A DNA stretch of 64,000 bases, taken from the NCBI GenBank assembly GCA_023228995.1, contig JALOAD010000013.1, positions 6,342 to 70,341 on the forward strand, in the 5' to 3' direction. Of the stretch, positions 15,991 to 24,454 are shown piece after piece. Position numbers and translations under genes: made by a program. Under the pieces are notes generated by a model, which saw only the letters and a program-made list of their open reading frames with translations, was not told where the DNA came from and searched no databases. The DNA is from Candidatus Muiribacterium halophilum (GTDB lineage Bacteria > Muiribacteriota > Muiribacteriia > Muiribacteriales > Muiribacteriaceae). How positions within the stretch are numbered: the first letter of the stretch is position 1; each line of letters starts with the position of its first letter.

Positions 15991-16944
15991 TTAAATAAAA
16001 AAGTTGTTGATTTTACTAATTGTTTCTGAATTAAGTAATTGTTTTTTAGTTTCTTCTATAATATAATTTTGAGTTTCTTTAGATGCATCTGCCATATTTG
16101 AATATTTTTTATTATTTATAGAAAATTGTAATCTAAGATGTTTTTTAAGTAATTCATCACATTCATATACAACAGCTTTTGCTGAAGCTTGCATCATAAT
16201 GGCAATAATACTTTGTACCCATTCCAAAACTCCCCATTTCCTAGTTTTTATACTTAAACTTTTTGAATACATTCCTGTTCCCAATGACAGCACCTCTACA
16301 TTATCAATTGAAACATTTATTGTTTTAAGAATATCTGATACTCCAGCCATAGTTGGGTTATTTATATAAACACCACCATCTACTAAAATTCTATCTTTGT
16401 TATTATAATTAAGATTATAAGAAGGAAAATATACCGGTGCAGCTGAAGTAGCTCTACAAATATCTTTTAGATAAGCATCATGTTGTTGTGATATTTTAGC
16501 ATTTCTTGTCTTAAATATAACTACTTCATTATTTTTTATGTCGTAAGAAGTAACTATAATAGGTATTAAAGTATTGGATAATTTCATATCTGAAAAATAT
16601 TCATATAATAATTTAGATATTCCTGATGATGAATACATTGGACTAAATAGTGTTTTAACTTTTCTATAAGTTTTAGAAAAAATATTAGTATCTAATGGAA
16701 ATATCATATTACTCTTAGTAGTATAAATTTCAATTAATTGATCTATTGTATAATATGGATTAATATTATCTTTTGTACATGTTAATCCAGATGCTATAAT
16801 ACCCCCAGTTGATGTGCCAATTATCACATCAAATAATTCATATATTCTTTTACCTTGTTGCTTTTCTATCTCTTTTAAGATTAACAATGGTGCAATACCT
16901 CTTAAGCCACCACCATCAATTGATAGAATTCTAATTTTTTCCAT
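15991..16944 (-). CDS. patatin-like phospholipase
   Basis: A 317-residue patatin with the oxyanion hole GGGLRG at residues 11-16, the nucleophile elbow GTSTGG at 43-48 (Ser45) and the catalytic Asp in VDGGVYINNP near residue 190. Patatins release fatty acids from phospholipids; some (CapV) are effectors of CBASS anti-phage defence. No cyclase or defence partner is adjacent. In a phage it could aid lysis, remodel host lipids or block superinfection. A frame from TTG at 16962 is possible, but the ATG at 16944 is preferred. Confidence 0.85.
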   Translation of the reverse strand: MEKIRILSIDGGGLRGIAPLLILKEIEKQQGKRIYELFDVIIGTSTGGIIASGLTCTKDNINPYYTIDQLIEIYTTKSNMIFPLDTNIFSKTYRKVKTLFSPMYSSSGISKLLYEYFSDMKLSNTLIPIIVTSYDIKNNEVVIFKTRNAKISQQHDAYLKDICRATSAAPVYFPSYNLNYNNKDRILVDGGVYINNPTMAGVSDILKTINVSIDNVEVLSLGTGMYSKSLSIKTRKWGVLEWVQSIIAIMMQASAKAVVYECDELLKKHLRLQFSINNKKYSNMADASKETQNYIIEETKKQLLNSETISKINNFFI

Positions 16945-17239
16945 TCTTTTTATTTTTTTCAATGGCTATTTTTTTCAATTTTTTATAATATATCTCTTGA
17001 TCAGTTAGACCAATATATTCTTTATTTCTTATCACTTTTTCCTCAGTACCATTGAAATCTCTTTCAATGTATTCAGGATCAAGTTCCATATCTTCATTTA
17101 ATATAATAGGTTTATTATTTTTAGTAGTATCATTGATATAAATATCAACTACAACAACTCTATCTAATCTACTTGGTTTAATTTTAACCTGAGAATAAGA
17201 TAAAATTGGCAATAAGCAAATTAAAATAAATAGTTTCAT
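16931..17239 (-). CDS. small secreted protein with signal peptide
   Basis: The 102-residue product opens with a signal peptide (MKLFILICLLPILSYSQ) whose end resembles flavobacterial cleavage sites. The mature part is polar and Lys/Glu-rich. It would be exported to the periplasm. It overlaps the patatin start by 14 bases, so the two are co-expressed, perhaps as envelope-acting partners. Confidence 0.6.
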   Translation of the reverse strand: MKLFILICLLPILSYSQVKIKPSRLDRVVVVDIYINDTTKNNKPIILNEDMELDPEYIERDFNGTEEKVIRNKEYIGLTDQEIYYKKLKKIAIEKNKKNGKN

Positions 17240-17288
17240 AACTTATCAAATTTTTACAAAAATACAAAATAAAATTGAAATAACCAAA

Positions 17289-17900
17289 TTAAATTTTGAA
17301 TACTTTAAGATCATGTAACGATATTAATATAAAATAAATTGATAAAACAATTATCAAATTTTGTGAATATATAATAGATATAATTAGTATTATGATGGAC
17401 ATTATTAATGAAACTAAACCAGATATTTTTTTATAAGTTTCTCTATTTCTCATCTTCAAATATGATCTTAATACTTGACCACCATCCATTGGATAAATTG
17501 GTAAAATATTAAATATATATAAAATAAGATTTAGTCCAAATATAGTGAACATATATTCATTATTAGTTAATACATATAAAATAAAAAATAATAACACCAA
17601 TATAAAATTACCAATTGGTCCTGCTAAAGTAATTAGAATATTATCTTTATTATGTATATCTTGGTTATAATATGTACCACCATATAAAATATTGATAATA
17701 ATTTTATCAACTCTATATCCTTTTTGCTTAGCTATTAAAGCATGTGCTAATTCATGTACCAGAACACTTATAAATAAACCAATTACTAATATAGGTTCAA
17801 TTATTAAAAACAATAATAAAAACCATATACTTATATAAATTGGTGTTCCTTGAAAATTGAATAGCTTAATATTCATACTTAATTTATTCATAAAATTCAT
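17289..17900 (-). CDS. M50-family intramembrane zinc metalloprotease
   Basis: A 203-residue polytopic membrane protein. HELAH (residues 49-53) sits in a hydrophobic segment and supplies two zinc ligands and the catalytic Glu. NILPIYPMDGG (about 137-147) supplies the third ligand Asp. These are the two site-2 protease signatures of the SpoIVFB-like compact group without a PDZ domain. It would cleave transmembrane substrates such as anti-sigma factors. A host-type promoter lies just upstream. It is unusual cargo for a phage. Confidence 0.88.
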   Translation of the reverse strand: MNFMNKLSMNIKLFNFQGTPIYISIWFLLLFLIIEPILVIGLFISVLVHELAHALIAKQKGYRVDKIIINILYGGTYYNQDIHNKDNILITLAGPIGNFILVLLFFILYVLTNNEYMFTIFGLNLILYIFNILPIYPMDGGQVLRSYLKMRNRETYKKISGLVSLIMSIIILIISIIYSQNLIIVLSIYFILISLHDLKVFKI

Positions 17901-17925
17901 AATAAATATATTTTAATTTAGAATG

Positions 17926-17957
17926 CAAATATACAATTATAATTTGAATTATACAAG
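17926..17957 (-). promoter_or_regulatory. Bacteroidetes-type promoter
   Basis: CTTG (17954-17957), 20 bases, TATATTTG (17926-17933) on the minus strand; drives the M50 protease gene. Confidence 0.6.
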
Positions 17958-17960
17958 AAA

Positions 17961-18662
17961 TTAAAGATATTTAATAATTGGTTGTTTAATTTGAGAGAAT
18001 TGCATATTAAAATATCCACCAGATCCAATTTCCAATTCCTTAATTATTTTATCTGCAAAAATTCTTGGTGGTTTTCCTTCTTCATAATTTTTAATTATAT
18101 CATCATTATAAAAATCTAAGATTTTAATTAAATCACTTGGTGTTATATTTTTATCTTTCAATATAGTTTCAATCTCAATAAAATATTCCTCTTCATCATA
18201 AGATTCTTTGATATCTACTATTTTAGTAGTTTTTGCTTTTTCCAAATCTCTTAAATCAGAAACTTGAGTAGCATCTCCTTTCTTTCTTCTCATTTTTTTA
18301 GTAGTAAATACTATATCACCAGAACCATTAATTTCACCAGTTCCAGCTACATCACCAACAATTGCATTAGTAACATCACCTGAACCTGATATACTCGCAT
18401 TTGCAGTTGCATCTTCTACAAAATTATTATAATTTTGTAGATGTTTCATTTCTGATTTTTTTGATTTACATAAAGGACACACTGGTTCACCCGCTGATAC
18501 TAAATAGTGATATGTAGTATCACAATCTAAACATTTATAAGGTTTAGTATTATGGATTGGTATCTCCATAGTTTGTTGTTTTGGTTTTAATTCTGGATTA
18601 TTATAAGCATATAATGATCCAGCCAAAGTATCTGACTCATTAAAATATTTTAGATATTTCAT
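17961..18662 (-). CDS. zinc-ribbon protein with MKYLKYFNES leader
   Basis: A 233-residue protein starting MKYLKYFNES, the N-terminal tag shared by several probable late proteins. A zinc ribbon follows (CLDC near residue 43, CPLC near 62), then a Gly/Ser/Ala-rich low-complexity linker (about 80-125) and an acidic helical C-terminal half. A GTG at 18668 opens the frame slightly earlier, but the ATG at 18662 gives the tag. It may be a virion-packaged or assembly protein (inference). Confidence 0.55.
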   Translation of the reverse strand: MKYLKYFNESDTLAGSLYAYNNPELKPKQQTMEIPIHNTKPYKCLDCDTTYHYLVSAGEPVCPLCKSKKSEMKHLQNYNNFVEDATANASISGSGDVTNAIVGDVAGTGEINGSGDIVFTTKKMRRKKGDATQVSDLRDLEKAKTTKIVDIKESYDEEEYFIEIETILKDKNITPSDLIKILDFYNDDIIKNYEEGKPPRIFADKIIKELEIGSGGYFNMQFSQIKQPIIKYL

Positions 18663-18692
18663 ATACACATATATATAAAATATTTTAATTGA

Positions 18693-19289
18693 TTATATTT
18701 TTAATTTACTTAATAATTCTTCTCTTTTTTGACCTTTTGTTTTATAAATTGGACATCTTAATACATCATTTAGATTTAATATATTAAATATAATTTTTAT
18801 ATCATAATTAGTTAATTTATTTTTATCTTTACCTATAAATCTATTATATATAAAATAATAATACATATTATTTTCATATTCTATTCTAACTTTAGATAAT
18901 AAAATTGATGCAAAATCAGCCGGTATAAATTTATTTTCACATATATTAATAAGTATTAATATAAAAAATAACATTAATGAAATTGAAGCTATAATATATA
19001 AAATAGTAGCAAAGTCACTAATCATATAATCAATATAAGGATTTTTAATTAAAGGTTTTTCTTTCACTAATAATTCATATTTAGTTATACCATCATCCAT
19101 TTGATCTATAATATATAGATATTCATTACCAATCTTATCATATTTAACTATCCTATATTTAACTTCAACTTCATCAATATTTATACCAATTAGTAAAGAA
19201 GATAAACCAACAATCAACAATATAAATGTTCCTATGTTATATTTAATTATCTTAATTAAACATCTCAAATAATATTTTAATTTAATCAT
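18693..19289 (-). CDS. membrane protein, tandem paralogue 1
   Basis: A 198-residue protein with two transmembrane segments (about residues 18-36 and 92-113), an extracytoplasmic-looking domain between them and a cytoplasmic tail ending CPIYKTKGQKREELLSKLKI. It is a clear tandem duplicate of 19294-19905; the tail is its best conserved part. Function is unknown. Confidence 0.6.
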   Translation of the reverse strand: MIKLKYYLRCLIKIIKYNIGTFILLIVGLSSLLIGINIDEVEVKYRIVKYDKIGNEYLYIIDQMDDGITKYELLVKEKPLIKNPYIDYMISDFATILYIIASISLMLFFILILINICENKFIPADFASILLSKVRIEYENNMYYYFIYNRFIGKDKNKLTNYDIKIIFNILNLNDVLRCPIYKTKGQKREELLSKLKI

Positions 19290-19293
19290 ATTT

Positions 19294-19905
19294 TTATTTT
19301 AATAATTTACCTAATAATTCTTCTCTTTTTTGACTTTTAGTTTTATAAATAGGACATCTTAATACATCTTTCAATGTATAAATATCAAATTTCCAACTTA
19401 AATAAGAATAACCAATTTCTTCATTTGTAATTCCAACCAATCTATTATATATGTGATAATTATATACATCATTTTCATAATCATATTTAAGTTTACTATA
19501 TAAAATATTATAAATTATATCATTAGGTATAAAATCTGAAAAAATTATATTTAATAATATAATTAAACTACCAGAAAATATCATTAATATTGAAGCAAAC
19601 ACTAAAATACATGTTAAATCACTAATACTTTTTTTGATATAATGATCATTTTTTAATATCAAAGGTGTATCTGTAACTTTAAGTATGTATTCTTTTCTAT
19701 CATTATCTATATTATCAAGTATATAAAGATGATTATTTTCTATTTTAGTATAATGAACTATTTTATATTTTACTATAGTATATTCTATATTTAATAAAAT
19801 ACAGAGTAAACACAACCCAACTAACAAAGTAATAATAGACTTAAAGTTATATTTGAAAACTTTATTTATATAACATAGACAAAATTTTAATTTAATTCTG
19901 AGCAT
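19294..19905 (-). CDS. membrane protein, tandem paralogue 2
   Basis: A 203-residue paralogue of the gene immediately downstream (4-base gap). It has the same layout: two transmembrane segments, a loop with KYKIVHYTKI, and the tail CPIYKTKSQKREELLGKLLK. A host-type promoter at 19926-19956 drives the pair, so they are probably early. Confidence 0.6.
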   Translation of the reverse strand: MLRIKLKFCLCYINKVFKYNFKSIITLLVGLCLLCILLNIEYTIVKYKIVHYTKIENNHLYILDNIDNDRKEYILKVTDTPLILKNDHYIKKSISDLTCILVFASILMIFSGSLIILLNIIFSDFIPNDIIYNILYSKLKYDYENDVYNYHIYNRLVGITNEEIGYSYLSWKFDIYTLKDVLRCPIYKTKSQKREELLGKLLK

Positions 19906-19925
19906 TTTTATTGTTTTAAGAATTG

Positions 19926-19956
19926 CAAATATATAATTAAAATTTCAATCTACAAA
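19926..19956 (-). promoter_or_regulatory. Bacteroidetes-type promoter
   Basis: TTTG (19953-19956), 19 bases, TATATTTG (19926-19933) on the minus strand. Confidence 0.7.
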
Positions 19957-19973
19957 ATACAAATGAAAAAAAA

Positions 19974-20855
19974 TTATGATTGTTTATTATAAGTTATATT
20001 ATTTATACGATTTAACCAACCAGAACCATGTGTTTTATAAGTTCTTGCTTGTTTATATTTATTGATTCTATGTTTTTTAATACTATTAAAAAGTATTTCA
20101 GAATCCATATCATTTATTTTACTTAATATCTTTTCAGAAAAAATATTATCATTATCATCAACATTAATATTATTTTCCTCTAAAGCATCTCTTATTATAC
20201 TTCTCATACTATTAACTCCTTGATTAACACAACCATCATATATTATATTTGCAATAGATTGGTTTTTTAGATGTTCTAATTTCAATCTATTCCAAAATTC
20301 TTTTTTATAAATTTCTAAAGCTTTTTCATATGTGAGATTTTTCATATCCTCAGTAGTTGGAGTTTTATCCATATATTTAGCTAATAGTGGTGCTGATATA
20401 CCATGATTAGTTCCTACAAAATTTTTACCAATATAATTACCTCTGTCTTTTCTATCATTTGAATATCCACTTTCAGCTTTTTTAACTAATTCTTGGGCTT
20501 CGTGGAATGAAGCTTTAACTATTGGAGCTTCTTTTATAGTTTCTGGTTTTATGCCTTTATCTGTAAAAACATCGGATAAATAATTAATTGAAACAAAGCC
20601 TAAAAATATGCTAGTTATTGTAATAATTAATTTTTTTCTAGTAGGTGTTGGTAGATTTTTAATTTTATCAATTAACTTAATATAATATTCTTTAATCTTT
20701 TCCTTTGGTAACTTCTCAAGAAACTTTTTTAATTTATCATTGAAATCATTACTAAACATATCTAAATTAGACTCATCTAATCTATATAACATTTCTACTA
20801 TAATTTCAAATTCACTTTCTATAAAATAATCTTTATAATTATACACTTTTATCAT
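19974..20855 (-). CDS. GH108-like muramidase with membrane anchor
   Basis: A 293-residue protein. An N-terminal helical part starts MIKVYNYKDYFIES; one transmembrane segment follows at about residues 75-92, then a GH108-type lysozyme domain. The catalytic Glu is in KAESGY (about residue 128), followed by DRGN, VGTNHGIS and IANIIYDGCVNQG. It would cut peptidoglycan as a membrane-anchored endolysin or virion hydrolase. A late-type TTTAATATATA motif precedes the start. Confidence 0.75.
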   Translation of the reverse strand: MIKVYNYKDYFIESEFEIIVEMLYRLDESNLDMFSNDFNDKLKKFLEKLPKEKIKEYYIKLIDKIKNLPTPTRKKLIITITSIFLGFVSINYLSDVFTDKGIKPETIKEAPIVKASFHEAQELVKKAESGYSNDRKDRGNYIGKNFVGTNHGISAPLLAKYMDKTPTTEDMKNLTYEKALEIYKKEFWNRLKLEHLKNQSIANIIYDGCVNQGVNSMRSIIRDALEENNINVDDNDNIFSEKILSKINDMDSEILFNSIKKHRINKYKQARTYKTHGSGWLNRINNITYNKQS

Positions 20856-20859
20856 ATAG

Positions 20860-20870
20860 TATATATTAAA
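20860..20870 (-). promoter_or_regulatory. late-type motif TTTAATATATA
   Basis: Minus-strand copy 5 bases before the muramidase ATG. Confidence 0.45.
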
Positions 20871-20881
20871 TTTTTATTTTA

Positions 20882-20913
20882 TTTGTTTATTAGAAGATAA
20901 TGTATTATATTTG
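20882..20913 (+). promoter_or_regulatory. Bacteroidetes-type promoter
   Basis: TTTG (20882-20885), 20 bases, TATATTTG (20906-20913). It covers the would-be N terminus of a longer frame at 20900, fixing the start at 20936. Confidence 0.75.
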
Positions 20914-20935
20914 CAAATTAAAACAATATATTTTT

Positions 20936-21442
20936 ATGATAAAATATGAACAAGTGTTAAAATTCATTGAAGGTTTACCTGGTATTTATAGTGTAAGTAC
21001 TAATTTACACAATAGTATTAAATACTTAAAAACCAATCATAACCAAGTATTTTTTATTTTCAATGTAGAAGAAAAAAATATGGAAGGCTTATTTTATTTA
21101 TCAAGATGTATATGTAATAGATATTCATCACTTAAAGATTGGAACATTACTATTGATATTGGCGATAAAATTAATTCAAATGGTGATAGACCTATCCATT
21201 ATATATTAGGTAGAAATATAAACAATTATAATGATTATAATATACTATCAATATTATTAAATAAAGAATTAAATAATTTGTATATAAATTTAAGTGATTT
21301 ATATTATAATAAAAATTTCATGAACTATTATAATATGAATTCTGATAAATATAAAGAAATAAAAGAAGTTGAATTTAATAGAAGATTAAAATTGGATTCA
21401 CTACTAAATGATCAACAAAATGAAAAAGATGCGACATCATGA
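20936..21442 (+). CDS. hypothetical protein with tag-like C terminus (168 aa)
   Basis: A soluble protein starting MIKYEQVLKFIEG. Its end reads EFNRRLKLDSLLNDQQ and then NEKDATS. The first part resembles the common tail; the second is encoded by a copy of a repeated DNA element (21424-21450). The upstream ATG at 20900 lies in the promoter and is rejected. Function is unknown. Confidence 0.5.
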   Translation: MIKYEQVLKFIEGLPGIYSVSTNLHNSIKYLKTNHNQVFFIFNVEEKNMEGLFYLSRCICNRYSSLKDWNITIDIGDKINSNGDRPIHYILGRNINNYNDYNILSILLNKELNNLYINLSDLYYNKNFMNYYNMNSDKYKEIKEVEFNRRLKLDSLLNDQQNEKDATS

Positions 21443-21450
21443 TATATGTT
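21424..21450. repeat. GATGCGACATCATGATATAT repeat, copy 1
   Basis: A copy of an element also found twice at 55180-55261. It contains GATG-CGA-CATC and the palindrome ATCATGAT. It overlaps the end of one gene and lies just before the phosphoesterase gene. Confidence 0.75.
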
Positions 21451-21460
21451 ATTATAATTA

Positions 21461-22168
21461 ATGAATAATATGGATTTAATGTTTTTAGGGGATATACATG
21501 GAGAATATAAAGTATATTTAGATTATATAAAAGAATATGATATAAAAGATACTAATATCATACAATTAGGTGATTTTGGAGTTGGTTTTTCTACCTTAAA
21601 AAAAGAGAAAAGAGAAATTAATTTATTTCATTCTATATTAGTTAAGAATAATGTTCATATATGGGTAGTTAGGGGGAATCATGATAATCCATCATATTTT
21701 AGAAATGATCCCTTTAATTTCGCTAATATACATTTAATGCCAGATTATAGTGTATTAAATTTATCAGATAAAAATATATTATTTTTAGGTGGTGCTATAA
21801 GTGTAGATAGAATCATTCGCACAGAAGGAAAATCTTATTGGAAGGATGAAAATTTCATATTAGATGTAAATAAATTAAAATCACTAAGAAACATCGATAT
21901 AGTGGTTTCTCACACAGCACCAAGTTATTGTACATCAATGTATAGAAACACATCTATATTTGATTATTACACTATAAAAGGAGATTCTAAATTGAAATTA
22001 GATTTATTAACAGAACAAAAAAATATGGAATTGACATTTGATATTTTAAGACAAAATAATAATATAACACATCATTATTTTGGACATTATCATAATAGTG
22101 GTGTGATTGAAATTAATAATATTAAACATAGAGTATTAAATATAAATGAATTATTTAACGAAAGATAA
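21461..22168 (+). CDS. calcineurin-like metallophosphoesterase
   Basis: A 235-residue metallophosphatase with the full set of metal-binding motifs: GDIHG (residues 10-14), LGDFG (near 36), RGNHD (near 71), VSHTAPS (near 148) and GHYH (near 209). It resembles phage lambda type protein phosphatases and symmetrical diadenosine tetraphosphatases. The substrate may be phosphoproteins or nucleotides. Confidence 0.88.
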   Translation: MNNMDLMFLGDIHGEYKVYLDYIKEYDIKDTNIIQLGDFGVGFSTLKKEKREINLFHSILVKNNVHIWVVRGNHDNPSYFRNDPFNFANIHLMPDYSVLNLSDKNILFLGGAISVDRIIRTEGKSYWKDENFILDVNKLKSLRNIDIVVSHTAPSYCTSMYRNTSIFDYYTIKGDSKLKLDLLTEQKNMELTFDILRQNNNITHHYFGHYHNSGVIEINNIKHRVLNINELFNER

Positions 22169-22186
22169 AAATATCATATATAAAAT

Positions 22187-22405
22187 ATGAGGAGTAAAAC
22201 AATTATAGTATTAAGATGGGTTTTATCTGGTAGAATAGAGGTATTTCATAATCTTGGTAAATTATATTTGAAATACCCAGGAGATATGATAGGAATTACC
22301 CGACATGGGTTATCTAAAAAAAATTTAAGAAATGGTTATCATAATTCAACAGTTGAAGTATATAAATTTGATGTTGATAAACCAATAGAAAGGTGGGATG
22401 TATAA
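22187..22405 (+). CDS. hypothetical protein (72 aa)
   Basis: A small basic protein (VLRWVLSGRIEVFHN...) with no recognised family. Its stop overlaps the start of the next gene (TAATG), so translation is coupled. Confidence 0.45.
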   Translation: MRSKTIIVLRWVLSGRIEVFHNLGKLYLKYPGDMIGITRHGLSKKNLRNGYHNSTVEVYKFDVDKPIERWDV

Positions 22406-22740
22406 TGTTAAATTTAATTTTTTTATCAATATGTTTATTAATTCTGTGGTTTAACACAGATGCTTTTATTGTTTATACTAAATTATTTAGAATAGGTAAG
22501 TTATTCAAAATAGATAAATATGAATTATATAAAAAAGAAAAAAATCCAAGGATTGAGTATCACACATATTTAAGAATTAAATATAATAATTTTATAACTA
22601 AATTAATAACATGTGTACCATGTATCAATTTTTGGATTTGCTTAATTATAGTGTTATTATTTTCTAATATTGTAAATTTTCCCTTTATATATGTAGTTAG
22701 TTTAGTTATATATACATTAATAACTAAATACGTTTTATGA
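22405..22740 (+). CDS. membrane protein, DUF1360-like
   Basis: A 111-residue protein with an N-terminal transmembrane segment (residues 1-18), a basic middle and a hydrophobic C-terminal pair after CVPCINFW. That motif resembles the C-x-x-C-x-x-FW element of small DUF1360 membrane proteins. The ATG at 22405 overlaps the previous stop and is preferred over a GTG at 22393. Confidence 0.5.
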   Translation: MLNLIFLSICLLILWFNTDAFIVYTKLFRIGKLFKIDKYELYKKEKNPRIEYHTYLRIKYNNFITKLITCVPCINFWICLIIVLLFSNIVNFPFIYVVSLVIYTLITKYVL

Positions 22741-22955
22741 TATTAATCAAAGATAAACACCAATTATATAAATTCTTAGAAAATAATTATAATTTAGAAT
22801 TATTCATAATTCCTTTTATGGATTCAATGGAAGAATTATATAATGGTTGTACTTGCAAATTAAAACAAAATGAAAAAACATCTGATAAGGAATATCAGAT
22901 GTTATTAAATCATGTAGATTTATTGTTGGAATATTATAATATAAAAATTATTTAA
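22737..22955 (+). CDS. hypothetical protein (72 aa)
   Basis: A small protein with a CTCK motif near the middle. Its ATG overlaps the stop of the membrane protein (ATGA), suggesting partners made together. It converges on the SlyD gene with an 8-base overlap. Confidence 0.5.
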   Translation: MILIKDKHQLYKFLENNYNLELFIIPFMDSMEELYNGCTCKLKQNEKTSDKEYQMLLNHVDLLLEYYNIKII

Positions 22956-23364
22956 TATCCATAATTTCTATATCAAAAATAAGTTCTTTTCCAGCTAATG
23001 GATGATTACCATTAATAATTACACTATTTTCTAATATTTCTTTTACAGATACATTTATTGTATTACCATCATTATCTTGTGCTTGTAATGACATACCAAC
23101 CTCAACTTGACCAGGTAATTGTTCTTTTTTGACTTCTACATATAAGTCTTCTCTTAATTCACCATATGCTTCAGTACATGGTATATTTACATTTACCTTA
23201 TCACCTATATTTTTACCTAAAATTGCTTTTTCAAATCCTGGTATTAGTTGTCCCTCACCCATTTTGAATGTTAATGGATCTCTATCAATTGAGCTATCAA
23301 AGATAGTACCATCTGCTAGACTACCTGTATAATGCACAGATACAATATTATTATTTTCTATCAT
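22948..23364 (-). CDS. slyD: SlyD-like FKBP peptidyl-prolyl isomerase
   Basis: A 138-residue FKBP-type prolyl isomerase and chaperone. The catalytic FKBP core is visible as VHYTGSLADGTIFDSS, GEGQLIPGFEKAILG and TEAYGE. The insert-in-flap domain lies between, with VEVGMSLQAQDNDG and NHPLAGKELIF. The His-rich metal-binding tail of E. coli SlyD is absent. It probably assists folding of phage proteins. It is an uncommon phage gene, likely of host origin. Confidence 0.9.
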   Translation of the reverse strand: MIENNNIVSVHYTGSLADGTIFDSSIDRDPLTFKMGEGQLIPGFEKAILGKNIGDKVNVNIPCTEAYGELREDLYVEVKKEQLPGQVEVGMSLQAQDNDGNTINVSVKEILENSVIINGNHPLAGKELIFDIEIMDIK

Positions 23365-23449
23365 AATTAATTTATTTTTTATTTATATGATATAATTATA
23401 ATAAGTTTACATAAAATGTAACTTCAATTAAAAATTATATATAATTAAT

Positions 23450-24091
23450 ATGGATGCTTTCATGAAATATAAAGAAAAATTAGAAAATGAGTTATTAGAT
23501 ATAGAATATCTATATAGTGGTGATGTTAAAACTGAAAATCCTATTCATTATTATGAAAAATATAAAATAACAGATAACAATAAATTAGATAAAATATTCA
23601 TCAAAGAAATAATTATAGACATATATGAAAAATCTATTCAACAAATGAAAGATAGAGCAATTGTAATAATAACAAATAATGATAAACTATCTAATGTTAA
23701 TTCTATAATTGTTAAAAATAATATTAATTCCAATTTTATATTTGTGGATAAGAAATACCGAAAAATAATATTAAATATGTCTAATATACAAACTAATAGA
23801 ACTTCACACATATTACCAAGATATTTTTTCAAGTTATATGAAGAAGCTAATATTTATTTATGTCCAATTATAAAAATCATATCATATGAGAATGATATTT
23901 ATTTGGTTGATAAACCAATTCAATCTATGGTATATGTATTACAAAATATGAGATATGAAATTAAAAAGGTAGATGATAAATGGAAACATATTATAAAATA
24001 TGATTTATTTGATTGTATTTATACTTCATATAAAATAGTATTGAGAGATATGCAAAAATATAGAAATAAACAATTAAAATGCTTAAAATAG
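23450..24091 (+). CDS. hypothetical protein with C-terminal tag (213 aa)
   Basis: A soluble protein of unknown family, rich in Ile, Asn and Lys, ending RDMQKYRNKQLKCLK. It overlaps the next gene by 13 bases; both carry the tag-like end. Confidence 0.5.
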   Translation: MDAFMKYKEKLENELLDIEYLYSGDVKTENPIHYYEKYKITDNNKLDKIFIKEIIIDIYEKSIQQMKDRAIVIITNNDKLSNVNSIIVKNNINSNFIFVDKKYRKIILNMSNIQTNRTSHILPRYFFKLYEEANIYLCPIIKIISYENDIYLVDKPIQSMVYVLQNMRYEIKKVDDKWKHIIKYDLFDCIYTSYKIVLRDMQKYRNKQLKCLK

Positions 24092-24438
24092 ATCAAAAAT
24101 TATTTGAGGAAAACCAAATTAAGTTACTCGGATCTAATATTATTAGATATATTCAAAATATTAATAATAACAATATTAAATATAATGTTATATATGCACC
24201 AGAACCAATATACACATATCTAATGTTAGTTAGTAGTATCTCTTCTAATAAAGGTAAAATGATATGTACTATTTTTGATCATTATAATAATAAATATGAA
24301 TTAAAATATAATAATAATTTTATATTATCTTATAATAAGAAGAGATTTAGAGAGGTTAAAATAAATAGTTTATTAAATAATCAAACTGATCAACCATTAA
24401 TAATAAATTATGAAATAATTAAAAAAGATGATCAATAA
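24079..24438 (+). CDS. hypothetical protein with tag-like motif (119 aa)
   Basis: An Asn/Tyr-rich protein in which the tag KKRFREVKINSLLNNQ is followed by 15 further residues, so here the motif is near but not at the end. It overlaps the upstream gene. Function is unknown. Confidence 0.5.
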   Translation: MLKIDQKLFEENQIKLLGSNIIRYIQNINNNNIKYNVIYAPEPIYTYLMLVSSISSNKGKMICTIFDHYNNKYELKYNNNFILSYNKKRFREVKINSLLNNQTDQPLIINYEIIKKDDQ

Positions 24439-24454
24439 TTAATTATCTTTTTAA

